A stretch of 64,000 bases of DNA, from contig NZ_CP155552.1 of NCBI RefSeq assembly GCF_036632915.2, positions 2,170,001 to 2,234,000 of the forward strand. The letters are read 5' to 3'. This DNA comes from Faecalibacterium taiwanense (lineage in GTDB: Bacteria > Bacillota > Clostridia > Oscillospirales > Ruminococcaceae). How positions within the stretch are numbered: position 1 is the stretch's first letter; the number at the start of each line of letters is the position of its first letter. Below the pieces are notes generated by a model. The model saw only the letters and a program-made list of their open reading frames with translations. It did not search any database and was not told the origin of the DNA. The translations under genes were made by a program, and so were the position numbers. This document shows, one piece after another, positions 52,363 through 62,280 of the stretch.

Positions 52363-54750
52363 TCAGGCCCGCTTTGTGCGGCGCTTGCGCCAGACGAAGT
52401 ACGCCGTGTACGCCAGCCATACCACAATGCCGCCCAAAGTCAGCGCACGGCTCAGCCGGATGCCGTCGGGCTGGTAGACAAAATCGATGCTGTTTTCACC
52501 TGCCGGGCACAGCACAGCCATCAATCCCTCGTCCACCTCCACAATGTCGGCTTCCTGCCCGTTGACATAGGCCGTAAAGCCGTCATCGTAAGGCACGGAG
52601 AAGAACACGAGGTTCTCTTTTTCCAGCGTGATCTCGGCGTGGAAGCCCGAATTGTTCATCTGGAACACACTGGCAGCCGTGGCACGGCGCTCGCGGCAGT
52701 CCTGCACGTAGGACTCATAGTACAGCTCCTCCCGTCTGCCTTCCGGCAGATGGGTGAGGTACTTGCCGTAGACTGCAGCATCCTCGTCGGTAAGCACCAG
52801 TGCACGCATCAGGAGGTTTGCGCGGGTGGCCTTGGCTATTTCTTCGTACTCGGTCTGGGTGAGGTAATAATCATAGGCAAAGCCCATGGGCACGTAGTTC
52901 GTGTTGCGGTAGACCGTATAGCCGTCCTTTGCAAAGGCATATTCCCAGCCGTCGTCGGCTTCGTTTTCAAAGTCGGTCTGCTTTTCCGGCGTGGTGATAA
53001 GGTACTCCACACTCAAAAGGCCCCGCAGTGCATAATTGGAAAGCTCCGGCTCACTGCGCACATCCCGCTTGACCCCCAGCGCCGGGTAGAAGCTGAGGAT
53101 GCTGGGGGCCGCCGTGCTGCCAAAATACTGCAGGCAGCTCTTATCCAGCCACATACCGATGTTGTCGTGGATCTTGTACGTATCCACGCGGTAATCGCCT
53201 TCGGACAGGTCGTTTTTCAACAGCAGGGCGTTGGTGTCCTGCTTCACAAGGTCGCTGTCGGTATACCACTGGCCGAACTTGCCAATGCCGATGTGCACCA
53301 CGCTGAACAGGAAGGCAAACGCCAGCACTGCCGCCGTCATGCGCTGGGCAAAGCGGCTGTCGCCCCGCCACTTCTGGCAGAGATAGCGGTACAGCAGCAG
53401 GCCCAGCAGGCCAAAGCCCAGCACCGCGCAGTACTGACCGGGGTTCTTGAGCACGCCGAACGACCAGCTGCCGGTGTCGCTGTCCTGCACCGGCACCACC
53501 GCAAAGGCCACCGTGGCGATCATCAGCCAGCTGATGCCGCGGGCCGGGCTGTCCAGATCGGTGTTGTGGTCTTCCAGCGCGTTCACGGTCATTGCGGCCA
53601 GCACCAGCACCGGCATATAGTACCAGCGCGCATAGTAGCTGGAATTGAGGGCGTAGAACGCACTGTTCAGGATGGGCACCAGTGCGAACACGGCGCAGGT
53701 GCCCACGATGCGCTTTTTACTGTCGCCGCACTTTGCTTTCCAGTAGGCCACGGCACCGGCCAGACTGCACAGCGGCAGATAGGCCGACATGCTGGTCCAC
53801 TTGATCACGCCCTCCGACCAGATGGATGTGAGGTAGGGAGAATCCGGCGGCATGATCCAGCTGACGAGAATTGCAAGGTACTGCTGCACCTTGCTGTAGG
53901 TCAGAAAGCCCCAGCCGGAGGAAAGGTCGATGGTGCGCGGGTTCTGCAAAATGGAGAGCACCGCAGGCACCAGCAGGATGCTGCCCATGGCAACGCCCAG
54001 CAGGCTTTCAAAGGCCAGCAGCCCGAACTTTTTTGCAGTGAGACGGAAGTCCCTTGTGCTGAGCTTGCAGATGAAGTAGATGGCCAGAAACACCACCTGA
54101 CCGATGAAGAAGAAGTAGTTGTTGACAAGGTTCACCGCCACCCAGAACGCAAACCAGCTGCGGCGGTCGTTGTAAAGGGCCTCGTCCAGCGACCACAGCA
54201 GATACGGGAACAGCGCCACCACATCTACAAAGTGGTTGAAGAACACATTGTATACCGTAAAGCCGGAGAAGGTATACAGACAGGCTCCCAGCACGGCGTA
54301 GTCGATATTTTTGACGTAGCGGCGCAGATACAGGTATGCACCGCCGCCCGCCACGGCAAACTTGAGCACCAGCAGCGGCACCATGAGGTAGGGCAGCCAC
54401 CCCTGCGGGAAGAGCAGCGAGAACCAGAAGAACGGCGAGCCGTACAGGTAGAACGAATAGGCGTTCATCACGCCGCTGCCAAGGTCGGTAGCCCATGAGA
54501 AGGTATTGTGCACCGAGGTGAACGCACTGTCCGGGTAGCCTGCGCCCTTGATAAAGCCGTTCATATAGCGGTAAAAGCTGATCTGCTGGCTGTTGAAATC
54601 GCCTGCATAGTGGAAAAAGCCGCCGTCGATGATATAAAACGGCAGAAAGAACAGGGCCGCCGTGAGGGCACACAGGCCCACCGTCAGCCAGAATTTATCC
54701 TTTTTTTGTCCCAGCAGCTGCGGCTGCCGGGCAGTACCAGACCGCTCCAT
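52363..54750 (-). CDS. YfhO-family membrane protein
   Basis: 795 residues, about 13 hydrophobic segments, starting with a short cytoplasmic end. The conserved early extracytoplasmic region is DFNSQQISFYRYMNGFIKG; the C-terminal third (from about residue 500) is a large outside domain. YfhO proteins are linked to glycosylation of lipoteichoic acid or other glycolipid-dependent sugar transfer. AGAGGAAACC precedes the ATG. Divergent from the nucleotidase gene. Confidence 0.88.
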   Translation of the reverse strand: MERSGTARQPQLLGQKKDKFWLTVGLCALTAALFFLPFYIIDGGFFHYAGDFNSQQISFYRYMNGFIKGAGYPDSAFTSVHNTFSWATDLGSGVMNAYSFYLYGSPFFWFSLLFPQGWLPYLMVPLLVLKFAVAGGGAYLYLRRYVKNIDYAVLGACLYTFSGFTVYNVFFNHFVDVVALFPYLLWSLDEALYNDRRSWFAFWVAVNLVNNYFFFIGQVVFLAIYFICKLSTRDFRLTAKKFGLLAFESLLGVAMGSILLVPAVLSILQNPRTIDLSSGWGFLTYSKVQQYLAILVSWIMPPDSPYLTSIWSEGVIKWTSMSAYLPLCSLAGAVAYWKAKCGDSKKRIVGTCAVFALVPILNSAFYALNSSYYARWYYMPVLVLAAMTVNALEDHNTDLDSPARGISWLMIATVAFAVVPVQDSDTGSWSFGVLKNPGQYCAVLGFGLLGLLLYRYLCQKWRGDSRFAQRMTAAVLAFAFLFSVVHIGIGKFGQWYTDSDLVKQDTNALLLKNDLSEGDYRVDTYKIHDNIGMWLDKSCLQYFGSTAAPSILSFYPALGVKRDVRSEPELSNYALRGLLSVEYLITTPEKQTDFENEADDGWEYAFAKDGYTVYRNTNYVPMGFAYDYYLTQTEYEEIAKATRANLLMRALVLTDEDAAVYGKYLTHLPEGRREELYYESYVQDCRERRATAASVFQMNNSGFHAEITLEKENLVFFSVPYDDGFTAYVNGQEADIVEVDEGLMAVLCPAGENSIDFVYQPDGIRLSRALTLGGIVVWLAYTAYFVWRKRRTKRA

Positions 54751-54829
54751 GGTTTCCTCTTTTCTCTGCCAAAGCGGCAGAATGTTGGTTTGTTCTAGTA
54801 TAGCACGAACACTGCGCAGAAAAAAGGGC

Positions 54830-54858
54830 TTGACAACGCTCTGCCGGACAGGTATGTT
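54830..54858 (+). promoter_or_regulatory. Promoter of the deoxynucleotidase gene
   Basis: TTGACA (54830-54835), 17 bases, TATGTT (54853-54858), about 24 bases before the start codon. The YfhO gene has a TATACT -10 on the other strand at about 54796-54801, so the two promoters diverge. Confidence 0.8.
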
Positions 54859-54881
54859 GGAGAAAAAAGGAGGAAGCTGCC

Positions 54882-55472
54882 ATGCTGTACCCGTTCAGCG
54901 CCCTGCTGGCGCGCATGAAATACATTACCCGCTGGAGCCTGATGCACTCCACCCGGGCCGAATCTCTCAGCGAGCACACCTGCGATACCGCCCTGTTGGC
55001 CCACATGCTTTGCCTGATCGCACGGCGGTACACCGGCACGCCCTGCCGCCCCAAAACGGTAGCAGTGGCGGCGCTGTACCACGACGCGCCGGAGATCATT
55101 ACCGGCGACATGCCCACACCGGTCAAGTACAGCAGCCCCACCCTGCGGGATGCCTACAAGGCGTTGGAAACCGAGAGCGTGCGCTGCATGACCGGCCTTC
55201 TGCCGGACGAGTTGAGCGAAGAGCTATCCCCGTTCATCTCCGGGGAACTGCTCACCGCCGAGGAAAAGCGCCTGCTGAAGGCCGCCGACCGGCTGAGCGC
55301 CCTCATCAAATGCACGGAGGAGCAGCGCAGCGGCAACCACGAGTTTGACGCGGCGCTGGCCCAGCAGAAAGCGGCCCTGCAGGCCATGCACTGCCCGGAA
55401 GCCGACTGGTTCATAGAGCACTGTCTGCCCTGTTACACCCAGAATCTGGATGAGCTGACCCGGCAGCAGTAA
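54882..55472 (+). CDS. 5'-deoxynucleotidase (YfbR-like, HD superfamily)
   Basis: Dephosphorylates deoxynucleoside monophosphates. 196 residues with the HD-domain motifs ESLSEHTCDTALLAH (His), YHDAPEIITGDMPTPVKY (His-Asp) and ADRLSALIKC (Asp). The order and TGDMPTP match YfbR. AGGAGG precedes the ATG. Ends 8 bases from convergent dusB. Confidence 0.9.
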   Translation: MLYPFSALLARMKYITRWSLMHSTRAESLSEHTCDTALLAHMLCLIARRYTGTPCRPKTVAVAALYHDAPEIITGDMPTPVKYSSPTLRDAYKALETESVRCMTGLLPDELSEELSPFISGELLTAEEKRLLKAADRLSALIKCTEEQRSGNHEFDAALAQQKAALQAMHCPEADWFIEHCLPCYTQNLDELTRQQ

Positions 55473-55480
55473 TATTCCCC

Positions 55481-56500
55481 TTACGGAAACGGCACCTCGC
55501 GCACGTCGTCCGGGTCGATGCCCGCTTTGCGCTGCTCTTCAAAAACAGCATCGATCAGCTCGTCCAGATCTTCCAGATGGGTCAGGGTGCAGCAGTAGCG
55601 GCGCAGATTGGCCGCACCTTTCAGCCCCTTCATATAGTGCATGGTCTGAGAGCGGGCCTGCGGCATGGCGACGAACTCGCCCTTCTGCTCCACCATCTCC
55701 TCCACCTGACGGCGCAGCGCATTCATGCGGGCCTGCAGGTTGGGTGCCTTGGGTGCGGGCAGGCCTTCAATGGCGGCGTTCACCCGCTCAAAGAGCCACG
55801 GGTCGCCCAGCGCGCCCCGGGCGATCATCACGCCGTCACAGCCGGTGGCCTGCATCATCTCCACCGCATCCTCTGCCGAGTAGATGTCGCCGTTGCCCAG
55901 CACCGGCACTCTGACGGCATCCTTCACCCGGGCAATGATCTCCGGGTCGATGCCGGGGGTGTACATCTGCTCCCGGGTACGGGCGTGCACCGCAATGAGG
56001 GCTGCGCCGGCCTGCTCACAGGCCTTGGCACACTCCACTGCAGTGATGTGGTCGGCATCCCAGCCCTTGCGCATTTTCACGGTGACAGGCCGTTTTGTAT
56101 TTGCCACAACCTGCTCCACGATGCGCCCGCAGCGGTCCGGGTCCAGCATCAGCTTGCTGCCTGCGCCGCCGGACACGATCTTGGGGGCCGGGCAGCCCAT
56201 GTTGATATCCACAAAGTCGAACTCGTACTGTTCGATGGCGGCGGTGGCTTCGCCCATGATCTCGGGCACTTCGCCAAAGATCTGCACGCCATAGGGTGCA
56301 CCGTTGGGTTCGGCCTTGAGCAGGCTCACCGTCTTGTGGTCGCCGTACACCAGCGCCCGGCTGGACACCATTTCGCTCACAGTAAAGCCTGCACCGTGCT
56401 GGGCCATCAGGCGGCGGCAGGGTGCATCCGTAAAGCCCGCCATCGGGCCGAACACCGCCCGGTGCGGCAGGATGATATTGCCGATTTTCAAAGGTTCCAT
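55481..56500 (-). CDS. dusB: tRNA-dihydrouridine synthase (DusB type)
   Basis: FMN-dependent reduction of uridines in tRNA. 339 residues: N-terminal LPHRAVFGPMAGFTDAPCRR, active-site Cys in DINMGCPAPKI, VTVKMRKGWD, GNGDIYSAEDA, VMIARGALGDPWLF, and the C-terminal helical domain. Normal length. Confidence 0.95.
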   Translation of the reverse strand: MEPLKIGNIILPHRAVFGPMAGFTDAPCRRLMAQHGAGFTVSEMVSSRALVYGDHKTVSLLKAEPNGAPYGVQIFGEVPEIMGEATAAIEQYEFDFVDINMGCPAPKIVSGGAGSKLMLDPDRCGRIVEQVVANTKRPVTVKMRKGWDADHITAVECAKACEQAGAALIAVHARTREQMYTPGIDPEIIARVKDAVRVPVLGNGDIYSAEDAVEMMQATGCDGVMIARGALGDPWLFERVNAAIEGLPAPKAPNLQARMNALRRQVEEMVEQKGEFVAMPQARSQTMHYMKGLKGAANLRRYCCTLTHLEDLDELIDAVFEEQRKAGIDPDDVREVPFP

Positions 56501-56563
56501 TGGTTGTTCCTCGCTGTTATCGAAAAAGCTCCCCCGCAGGGGAGCCAGATTTTTGGGGTACGA

Positions 56564-56728
56564 ACCCTCTCAGTCACGGCTTGCGCCGTGCCAGCTCCCC
56601 CGAAAGGGGGAGCCTTTTCATCTGCCCGAAACAGGCTTCTTGCGGGTGAAGAAATCGTTTATCTTCATAGCGCATAAAGCTCGCCCTTCGGGAGAGCTGG
56701 CAAAACCGTAAGGTTTTGACTGAGAGGG
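56564..56728. repeat. Palindromic CTCTCAGTC-family element P7
   Basis: Left AACCCTCTCAGTCACGG, right TTTTGACTGAGAGGGTT. It lies between dusB and argS. An extra CTCCCC/GGGGAG hairpin (56527-56546) stands between it and dusB. Confidence 0.8.
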
Positions 56729-56738
56729 TTTTTGCATG

Positions 56739-58553
56739 TTACATCTTCTCCGGCACGTTGATCTTGAACATGGTCAGCACGTTGAAGATGGCATTCTTCA
56801 CGCCGATGCACAGGGCCAGACGTGCCTGCTGCACAGCGGGGTCTGCACCCTGAATGCGGCAGCTGCCGTAGAAGCGGTGGAAGGCGCTGGCCAGATCAAT
56901 GACAAAGCGGTTGATGCGGCTGGGGTCGTACTTCTCGGCCGCCATGACGATCTCCTGCGGGAAGGCTGCCAGCATCCGGATCAGATCCATCTCGGAAGGC
57001 TCGGTGAGCAGGGTGGCATCCACCTTCTCGGCACCGGCAAACTGCACGCCCTCGCTCTCCATCTTTTTCAGGATGGAGCAGATGCGGGCATGGGCATACT
57101 GCACATAGTACACCGGGTTATCGTTGTCGGTCTTGACAGCCTGATCGAGATCAAAATCGATGCCGCTGCCTGCGTCGTGCATATTGAACAGGAAGCGTGC
57201 GCTGTCGATGGGCACCTCTTCCAGCAGGTCGGTCAGAGTGATGGCATTGCCGGTGCGCTTGGACATCCGCACAGGCTGGCCGTCGCGCATCAGGTTGACC
57301 ATCTGCATCAGCACAACGTCCAGATCTTCGCCGTTCAGGCCGATGGCATCCATGGCACCCTTCATGCGGGCCACATGGCCGTGATGGTCTGCACCCCAGA
57401 CATCGATGGCCTTGGCAAAGCCGCGGGTAGCCAGCTTGTTGTAGTGGTAGGCGATATCGGCGGCAAAGTAGGTGGGGATGCCGTTGGCACGGACCAGCAC
57501 TTCGTCCTTGGCTTCCTCCTCGGTGCCGTCCTCGGTCTTTTTCTTGTTCACCGTGCCGTACTTGGCAGCGTACTGGGCGCTGCGGTACATGATGGCACCG
57601 TCCTCCGCCTTATAGCATGCGCCCAGCTCCAGCAGCTTATCCACCACGGCCTTCACCGCGCCGGACTCGTGCAGGGTGCTCTCATGGAACCACACATCGT
57701 AGTCGATGCGGTACTTGCCCAGATCGCGCTTGAGGGCAGCAATGTTCTTGGGCAGAGCGTAGGTCACCAGTGCGTCCTTCAGGGCGGCAAAAGCCTCGCT
57801 CTTGAACAAAGTCTCCTCGTCCATCCCCTTGCAAGCGGCAACGTACTTGTCGCCGTTCAGCTCGGCAAACTCACCGGCCAGCACCTTGATGTCGCCGCCC
57901 TGATAGCACTCGGCGGGCAGCGGATAGGCTTCCTCGCCGCAGTACTTCTGCAGGTAGCGCACGGCAAGGCTCTTGCCGAACTTCTGGATCTGGTTGCCGG
58001 CATCGTTGATATAGAACTCACGGGTCACATCATAGCCGGACCAGTCCAGCACAGCGGACAGACAGTCGCCCAGAGCGCCGCCGCGGGCGTTGCCCATGTG
58101 CATGGGGCCGGTGGGGTTGGCGGAAACGAATTCCACATTGTACTTGGCGCCCTTGCCGTGATCGGTGCGGCCATACTCCTTGTTGGAGCAGGCACCCAGC
58201 ACCACACTGGCCCAGAAGGACGGAGCCAAAAACAGGTTGATGAAGCCGGGGCCAGCCACTTCCACCTTGGCAAACACACTGTTCTCGATGGAGGGCAGAT
58301 GTGCCAGCAGCGCATCCGCGATCATCTTGGGAGCCTTGCGCCAGCTGCGTGCACCGGCCATGGCGATGTTGGAGGCGATATCGCCGTTCTTGGTATCGGC
58401 GGGGATCTCCACGATGAAGGCGGGCAGCTCAGCTTCCGGCAGAGCACCATCGGCCATGGCGGCCTTGGCGGCAGCGGTCAGCAGAGCGCGTGCCTCGTCC
58501 AGCGCAGCTTGACGGGGGTTATAGTTCTGGTAGATCTTTTCAAATTCAGTCAT
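56739..58553 (-). CDS. argS: Arginyl-tRNA synthetase
   Basis: 604 residues. HIGH-type motif NPTGPMHMGNARGG, KMSK-type RMSKRTGNAI, N-terminal Add-1 domain and C-terminal DALR anticodon-binding domain. The ATG at 58553 (MTEFEK) has AAAGGA upstream; the earlier in-frame GTG falls on that Shine-Dalgarno. Second in a run ddl-murI-DUF1934-argS, all minus strand. Confidence 0.97.
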   Translation of the reverse strand: MTEFEKIYQNYNPRQAALDEARALLTAAAKAAMADGALPEAELPAFIVEIPADTKNGDIASNIAMAGARSWRKAPKMIADALLAHLPSIENSVFAKVEVAGPGFINLFLAPSFWASVVLGACSNKEYGRTDHGKGAKYNVEFVSANPTGPMHMGNARGGALGDCLSAVLDWSGYDVTREFYINDAGNQIQKFGKSLAVRYLQKYCGEEAYPLPAECYQGGDIKVLAGEFAELNGDKYVAACKGMDEETLFKSEAFAALKDALVTYALPKNIAALKRDLGKYRIDYDVWFHESTLHESGAVKAVVDKLLELGACYKAEDGAIMYRSAQYAAKYGTVNKKKTEDGTEEEAKDEVLVRANGIPTYFAADIAYHYNKLATRGFAKAIDVWGADHHGHVARMKGAMDAIGLNGEDLDVVLMQMVNLMRDGQPVRMSKRTGNAITLTDLLEEVPIDSARFLFNMHDAGSGIDFDLDQAVKTDNDNPVYYVQYAHARICSILKKMESEGVQFAGAEKVDATLLTEPSEMDLIRMLAAFPQEIVMAAEKYDPSRINRFVIDLASAFHRFYGSCRIQGADPAVQQARLALCIGVKNAIFNVLTMFKINVPEKM

Positions 58554-58586
58554 TGGTCTGGTTCCTTTCACAGTCTGGGAAATATC

Positions 58587-59063
58587 TCAGTTTACGTGGG
58601 TCACGGTCACTTCAAGGCGGTTGCGGCTCACAAGCTCGGCGCTGTTGGCGTCCAGCAGGTAGCCGAACTTTGCGGTGCCGCCCTTCTCGGTCAGGCCGCA
58701 CTCGATCTCGTCGGCGGTCACGCCCAGCGTCATGGAGCCGTAGCCTGTCTCGTAGTGGCAGAGGTTGCGCTTGCCTTTTTCGATCAGCAGCTGGGTTCCG
58801 GCCCCGCCGCCCTTGCCAAACCGCAACATCGCCACGCGGCTGCCGTCGGCGGCAATTTTCAGGGTGGTGGTGCAGCCCTCGTAGCCGGTGGTCTCGGTCT
58901 CTTTATAGGTAATGTAGTAGCTGCCGCCCTTCTGCACGAACTGGCCGCGGGTCATCAGCTCCACAAACTCTTCCTTTTCTTCCTGCTCCACAGGCTCTTT
59001 CACATGCTGCTCAATGCGGCTCTTGATGCGGATGATATAATCTTCCTTCAGCGGTTTGCTCAC
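58587..59063 (-). CDS. DUF1934-family protein
   Basis: 158 residues, GTG start with AAGGA about 6 nt upstream. A lipocalin-like beta-barrel family: GGSYYITYKETE, LRFGKGGGAGTQLL and the C-terminal KFGYLLDANSAELVSRNRL. Usually encoded next to argS or murI in Firmicutes. Function unknown. Confidence 0.88.
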   Translation of the reverse strand: MSKPLKEDYIIRIKSRIEQHVKEPVEQEEKEEFVELMTRGQFVQKGGSYYITYKETETTGYEGCTTTLKIAADGSRVAMLRFGKGGGAGTQLLIEKGKRNLCHYETGYGSMTLGVTADEIECGLTEKGGTAKFGYLLDANSAELVSRNRLEVTVTHVN

Positions 59064-59078
59064 GTTTTTCTGTCCTTA

Positions 59079-59906
59079 TCAATATTTATCAATGGCGATC
59101 TGATCCACCGGGCCGCCCTTGTACTCGCCCAGGAACAGGTCTGCCGTCTGCACAAAGCTGTCCGGCACATCGCTCACGTAGAAGTGCGCCTGACCCTCGT
59201 GCTCCTGTGCAGCGCGCAGGCCGCGCTCGGAGAGCATCTGTTCCAGATGGTGGGCGGCGGTCTTGGCCGGATCCACCAGCGTCACGCTCTGGCCCATGAA
59301 CTCGCCGATCATGGTCTTGAGCAGCGGGTAGTGGGTGCAGCCCAAAATCAGGGTGTCCACACCGGCCTCACGCACCTCGGTCAGATACTGAGCGATCACC
59401 AGCTTCGTCACCTGCTGTCGGCTCTCCTCGCTGTGGTCCACGTAACCGGCCTCCACCAGCGGCACGAACAGCGGGCAGGCCTGCGCGGTAATCTCTACCC
59501 CCGGCACCAGCTGACGCAGCAGCTTTTCGTAGCTGCGGGAGCGGATGGTGGCAGCGGTGCCGATCACGCCGATGCGGCGGTTGCGGGTAGCAAAGGCTGC
59601 TTCCCGGGCGGCAGCATCCACCACACCCAGATAGGGCACCGGCAGCTTTGCCGCTTCTGCAGCCGGGTAGGTACTGGACACGGTGCCGCAGGCCGCCATG
59701 ATGCACTTTACATTTTTAGAAAGCAGGAATGCCACGTCCTGACGGGCATACTGCAGGATGGTCTCCGGGCTGCGGCTGCCATAGGGCACGCGGCCGGTAT
59801 CGCCAAAATAGATGATCTCCTCGTGGGGCAGGCGCTTGCGCAGCTCCCGCACACCGGTCAGGCCGCCAAGGCCGCTGTCGAATACGCCGATCGGGCGGTT
59901 ATCCAT
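59079..59906 (-). CDS. murI: Glutamate racemase
   Basis: Makes D-glutamate for peptidoglycan. 275 residues with IGVFDSGLGGLTG at the start, catalytic Cys in MAACGTVSS and LGCTHYPLL. Its start overlaps ddl by 8 bases. Normal length. Confidence 0.95.
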   Translation of the reverse strand: MDNRPIGVFDSGLGGLTGVRELRKRLPHEEIIYFGDTGRVPYGSRSPETILQYARQDVAFLLSKNVKCIMAACGTVSSTYPAAEAAKLPVPYLGVVDAAAREAAFATRNRRIGVIGTAATIRSRSYEKLLRQLVPGVEITAQACPLFVPLVEAGYVDHSEESRQQVTKLVIAQYLTEVREAGVDTLILGCTHYPLLKTMIGEFMGQSVTLVDPAKTAAHHLEQMLSERGLRAAQEHEGQAHFYVSDVPDSFVQTADLFLGEYKGGPVDQIAIDKY

Positions 59907-60990
59907 GCTGCTTTTCCTTCCTTTCCAGCGCCAGCGCGATCAGCCGGTCGATGAGCTGCGGCACCGGCAGGCCCTCGTGCTCCATCAGCTTGGGGTACAT
60001 GCTGATGGACGTGAAGCCCGGGAAGGTGTTGATCTCGTTGATCAGCACCCGGCCAGTACCCTTTTCCACAAAGAAATCGCAGCGGGCAAGGCCCTCGCAG
60101 TTCAGGGCAGTGTAGGCCATGGCGGCGTAGGTCTTCACCTCGTCCAGCTTTGCTTCCGGCAGGTGAGCCGGAATGACGGTCTGGCTCACGCCGTTCTTGT
60201 ACTTGTCGTCGTAGGTATAGAACTCGGCACCGGCAAGGATCTCGCCCGGACGGGTAGCCACGGCGGGGTCGGAGCCGATCACGGCGCACTCCACTTCCTG
60301 TCCGTCCACAAAGGCTTCAAACACCACCTTGCGGTCGTTTTCCAGTGCAAGGTCGATGGCCTTTTTCAGCTCGTCACGGCTGGACACCTTGGAGATGCCC
60401 ACGCTGGAACCGGCGTTTGCGGGCTTGACGAACACGGGCCAGCCCAGCTTCTTTTCCACACCCTCGCACACGCCTTCCAGATCGGACTCGATCTCCCAGC
60501 GGTCGGCAGCCAGCCATCTGGTGTGGGGCACACCGTTGGCCTCGAACAGAGCATTGGCCACGGCTTTGTCCATGCACACCGCGCTTGCCAGCACGCCGCA
60601 GCCCACGTAGGGGATGCCGGCCAGCTCCAGCAGGCCCTGCACCGTGCCATCCTCGCCCCACAGGCCATGGAGCACCGGGATGACCACATCCACATGCACT
60701 TTTTCCACATGGCCTTCCGGGGTGAACAGGATCATGCCGTGGTCGGCGCGGTCCGGACTGATGACGCAGGCCATGTTGCCTGCCAGCTCTTCCCAGCTGC
60801 CATCGGCCATCTGGGCGGCCGTGGCCTCGGTGTACAGCCAGCGGCCCTCCTTGGTGATGCCCACAGTGAGCACCTCATATTTTTCACGGTCAATGTTGTT
60901 GACGAAGTTGCCCACAGAAACGCGGCTGACCTCGTGCTCGCTGGACATACCGCCGAACAGCAGCACAACGCACATTTTTTCAGACTGCAT
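59899..60990 (-). CDS. ddl: D-alanine-D-alanine ligase
   Basis: ATP-grasp ligase making the D-Ala-D-Ala cap. 363 residues: CVVLLFGGMSSEHEVSRVS, LHGLWGEDGTVQGLLE, VKPANAGSSVGISKV and LINEINTFPGFTSISMYPKL. The Tyr in the omega-loop equivalent is expected for Ala specificity. AGGAGAG lies before the ATG. Confidence 0.95.
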   Translation of the reverse strand: MQSEKMCVVLLFGGMSSEHEVSRVSVGNFVNNIDREKYEVLTVGITKEGRWLYTEATAAQMADGSWEELAGNMACVISPDRADHGMILFTPEGHVEKVHVDVVIPVLHGLWGEDGTVQGLLELAGIPYVGCGVLASAVCMDKAVANALFEANGVPHTRWLAADRWEIESDLEGVCEGVEKKLGWPVFVKPANAGSSVGISKVSSRDELKKAIDLALENDRKVVFEAFVDGQEVECAVIGSDPAVATRPGEILAGAEFYTYDDKYKNGVSQTVIPAHLPEAKLDEVKTYAAMAYTALNCEGLARCDFFVEKGTGRVLINEINTFPGFTSISMYPKLMEHEGLPVPQLIDRLIALALERKEKQHG

Positions 60991-61061
60991 GATAACTCTC
61001 TCCTATTTATAAAGCCCAAGACCTGGGTGGGATATAACCGGTAAAAATGCCGTTCTGGCTT

Positions 61062-61090
61062 ATTATACAATATCTATGCGCGCGATGCAA
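61062..61090 (-). promoter_or_regulatory. Promoter of ddl-murI-DUF1934-argS
   Basis: On the minus strand TTGCAT (61085-61090), 17 bases, TATAAT (61062-61067). Confidence 0.85.
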
Positions 61091-61166
61091 GCAGAATGCC
61101 AAAAAGCTGCCGGTGGGTAAAAGAGATATTTTTCAAAAAAACTTTCCAAAAATCGAAGATTTCCGC

Positions 61167-61195
61167 TTGACGGATGGAAAAGTGCGTGGTACAAT
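61167..61195 (+). promoter_or_regulatory. Promoter of rpmG-secE-nusG-rplK-rplA
   Basis: TTGACG (61167-61172), 17 bases, TACAAT (61190-61195), about 100 bases before rpmG. The leader has only a small CCTGT/ACAGG hairpin. Confidence 0.85.
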
Positions 61196-61298
61196 GATAT
61201 CACCTCTTTTGCGGGGTTATTAAGTGCGCCTGTTTTACAGGTACCACCCGCAACCCGAGGGAGGTTCAAAACAACCGTTATAATGGAGGTGTCAACAA

Positions 61299-61448
61299 AT
61301 GACCGTTAAAATCACTCTGGCCTGCACCGAGTGCAAGCAGCGCAACTACAACACCACGAAGAACAAGAAGAACAACCCCGATCGTCTCGAGATGAAGAAG
61401 TATTGCCGTTTCTGCAAGAAGCACACCGTTCATCGCGAAACCAAGTAA
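61299..61448 (+). CDS. rpmG: Ribosomal protein L33
   Basis: 49 residues, starting [17 protein letters not shown]; zinc-type CxxC pairs in ACTEC and CRFC, ending [16 protein letters not shown] lies 7 nt before the ATG. Normal place ahead of secE. Confidence 0.95.
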   Translation: MTVKITLACTECKQRNYNTTKNKKNNPDRLEMKKYCRFCKKHTVHRETK

Positions 61449-61464
61449 GAAAGGCGGACGCATC

Positions 61465-61716
61465 ATGGCAGACAAAACCGAGAACAAGCCGGGCTTTGTG
61501 GCCAGAGCAAAGGCCGCTGTGAAGAACTTCTTTGGCAAGTGTGCCAAGTTCTTCCGCGACACCAAGAGCGAGCTGAAGAAGGTGGTGTGGCCGTCCAAAG
61601 AGGACGTTAAGACCAACACCGTCGTCGTGCTCGTGACCGTCGCCATCGCAGCGGTCGTGATGATCCTGCTGGATGCCATCTTCGGCGGCATCCTGGGCCT
61701 GATCATCGGCGCCTGA
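61465..61716 (+). CDS. secE: Preprotein translocase subunit SecE
   Basis: 83 residues: charged N-terminus, amphipathic helix FFRDTKSELKKVVWPSKEDV (the SecE signature), then one membrane segment. Between rpmG and nusG, as in most bacteria. Essential part of SecYEG. Confidence 0.96.
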   Translation: MADKTENKPGFVARAKAAVKNFFGKCAKFFRDTKSELKKVVWPSKEDVKTNTVVVLVTVAIAAVVMILLDAIFGGILGLIIGA

Positions 61717-61746
61717 GAATCATCTTGAAACGGAGGGCAGACCAAA

Positions 61747-62280
61747 ATGGAAGAACAATCCAATGAGGCACTTTGGTATGTAGTGCATACCTATTCCGGC
61801 TATGAGAACAAGGTCGCGAACGACCTGCAGACCATGGTGGAGAACCGTCATCTGCAGGATCTGATCTGCGATATCAAGGTTCCCGTCGAGATGGTTCCCG
61901 AAATTGACAAGAATGGCAAGCAGAAGATGGTGGAGCACAAGCTCTTCCCCGGCTACGTTCTGGTCAAAATGGTGATGAACGACGATACTTGGTACGTGGT
62001 GCGCAATACGCGCGGCTGCACCGGCTTCGTCGGTCCCGCATCCAAGCCCGTTCCCCTCTCTGCTGAAGAAGTAGAGAAGATGGGCGTGGAAAAGGCTGCA
62101 CCTTTGGCAGTCGACTTCAACGTCGGCGACACCGTGCAGATCACCGCCGGTCCTCTGGAAGGCTTTATGGGCCTTGTGGAGGAGATCGATACCGAGAACT
62201 TCAAAGTGAAGCTCAAGGTCAACATGTTCGGCCGCGAGACCCCCGCAGAGGTGGAGATCGGTCAGGTCGAGCTGCCGTAA
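61747..62280 (+). CDS. nusG: Transcription termination/antitermination factor NusG
   Basis: 177 residues: NGN domain (LWYVVHTYSGYENKVANDLQ, LFPGYVLVKMVMND) and C-terminal KOW domain (FNVGDTVQITAGPLEGFMG). Normal length. Confidence 0.97.
   Translation: MEEQSNEALWYVVHTYSGYENKVANDLQTMVENRHLQDLICDIKVPVEMVPEIDKNGKQKMVEHKLFPGYVLVKMVMNDDTWYVVRNTRGCTGFVGPASKPVPLSAEEVEKMGVEKAAPLAVDFNVGDTVQITAGPLEGFMGLVEEIDTENFKVKLKVNMFGRETPAEVEIGQVELP

Noticed and set aside
61196..61298. Possible tRNA before rpmG (tRNA(Trp) is often near secE)
   Set aside because: No cloverleaf: no TTCGA-type T arm and no acceptor stem could be matched; only a short CCTGT/ACAGG hairpin.
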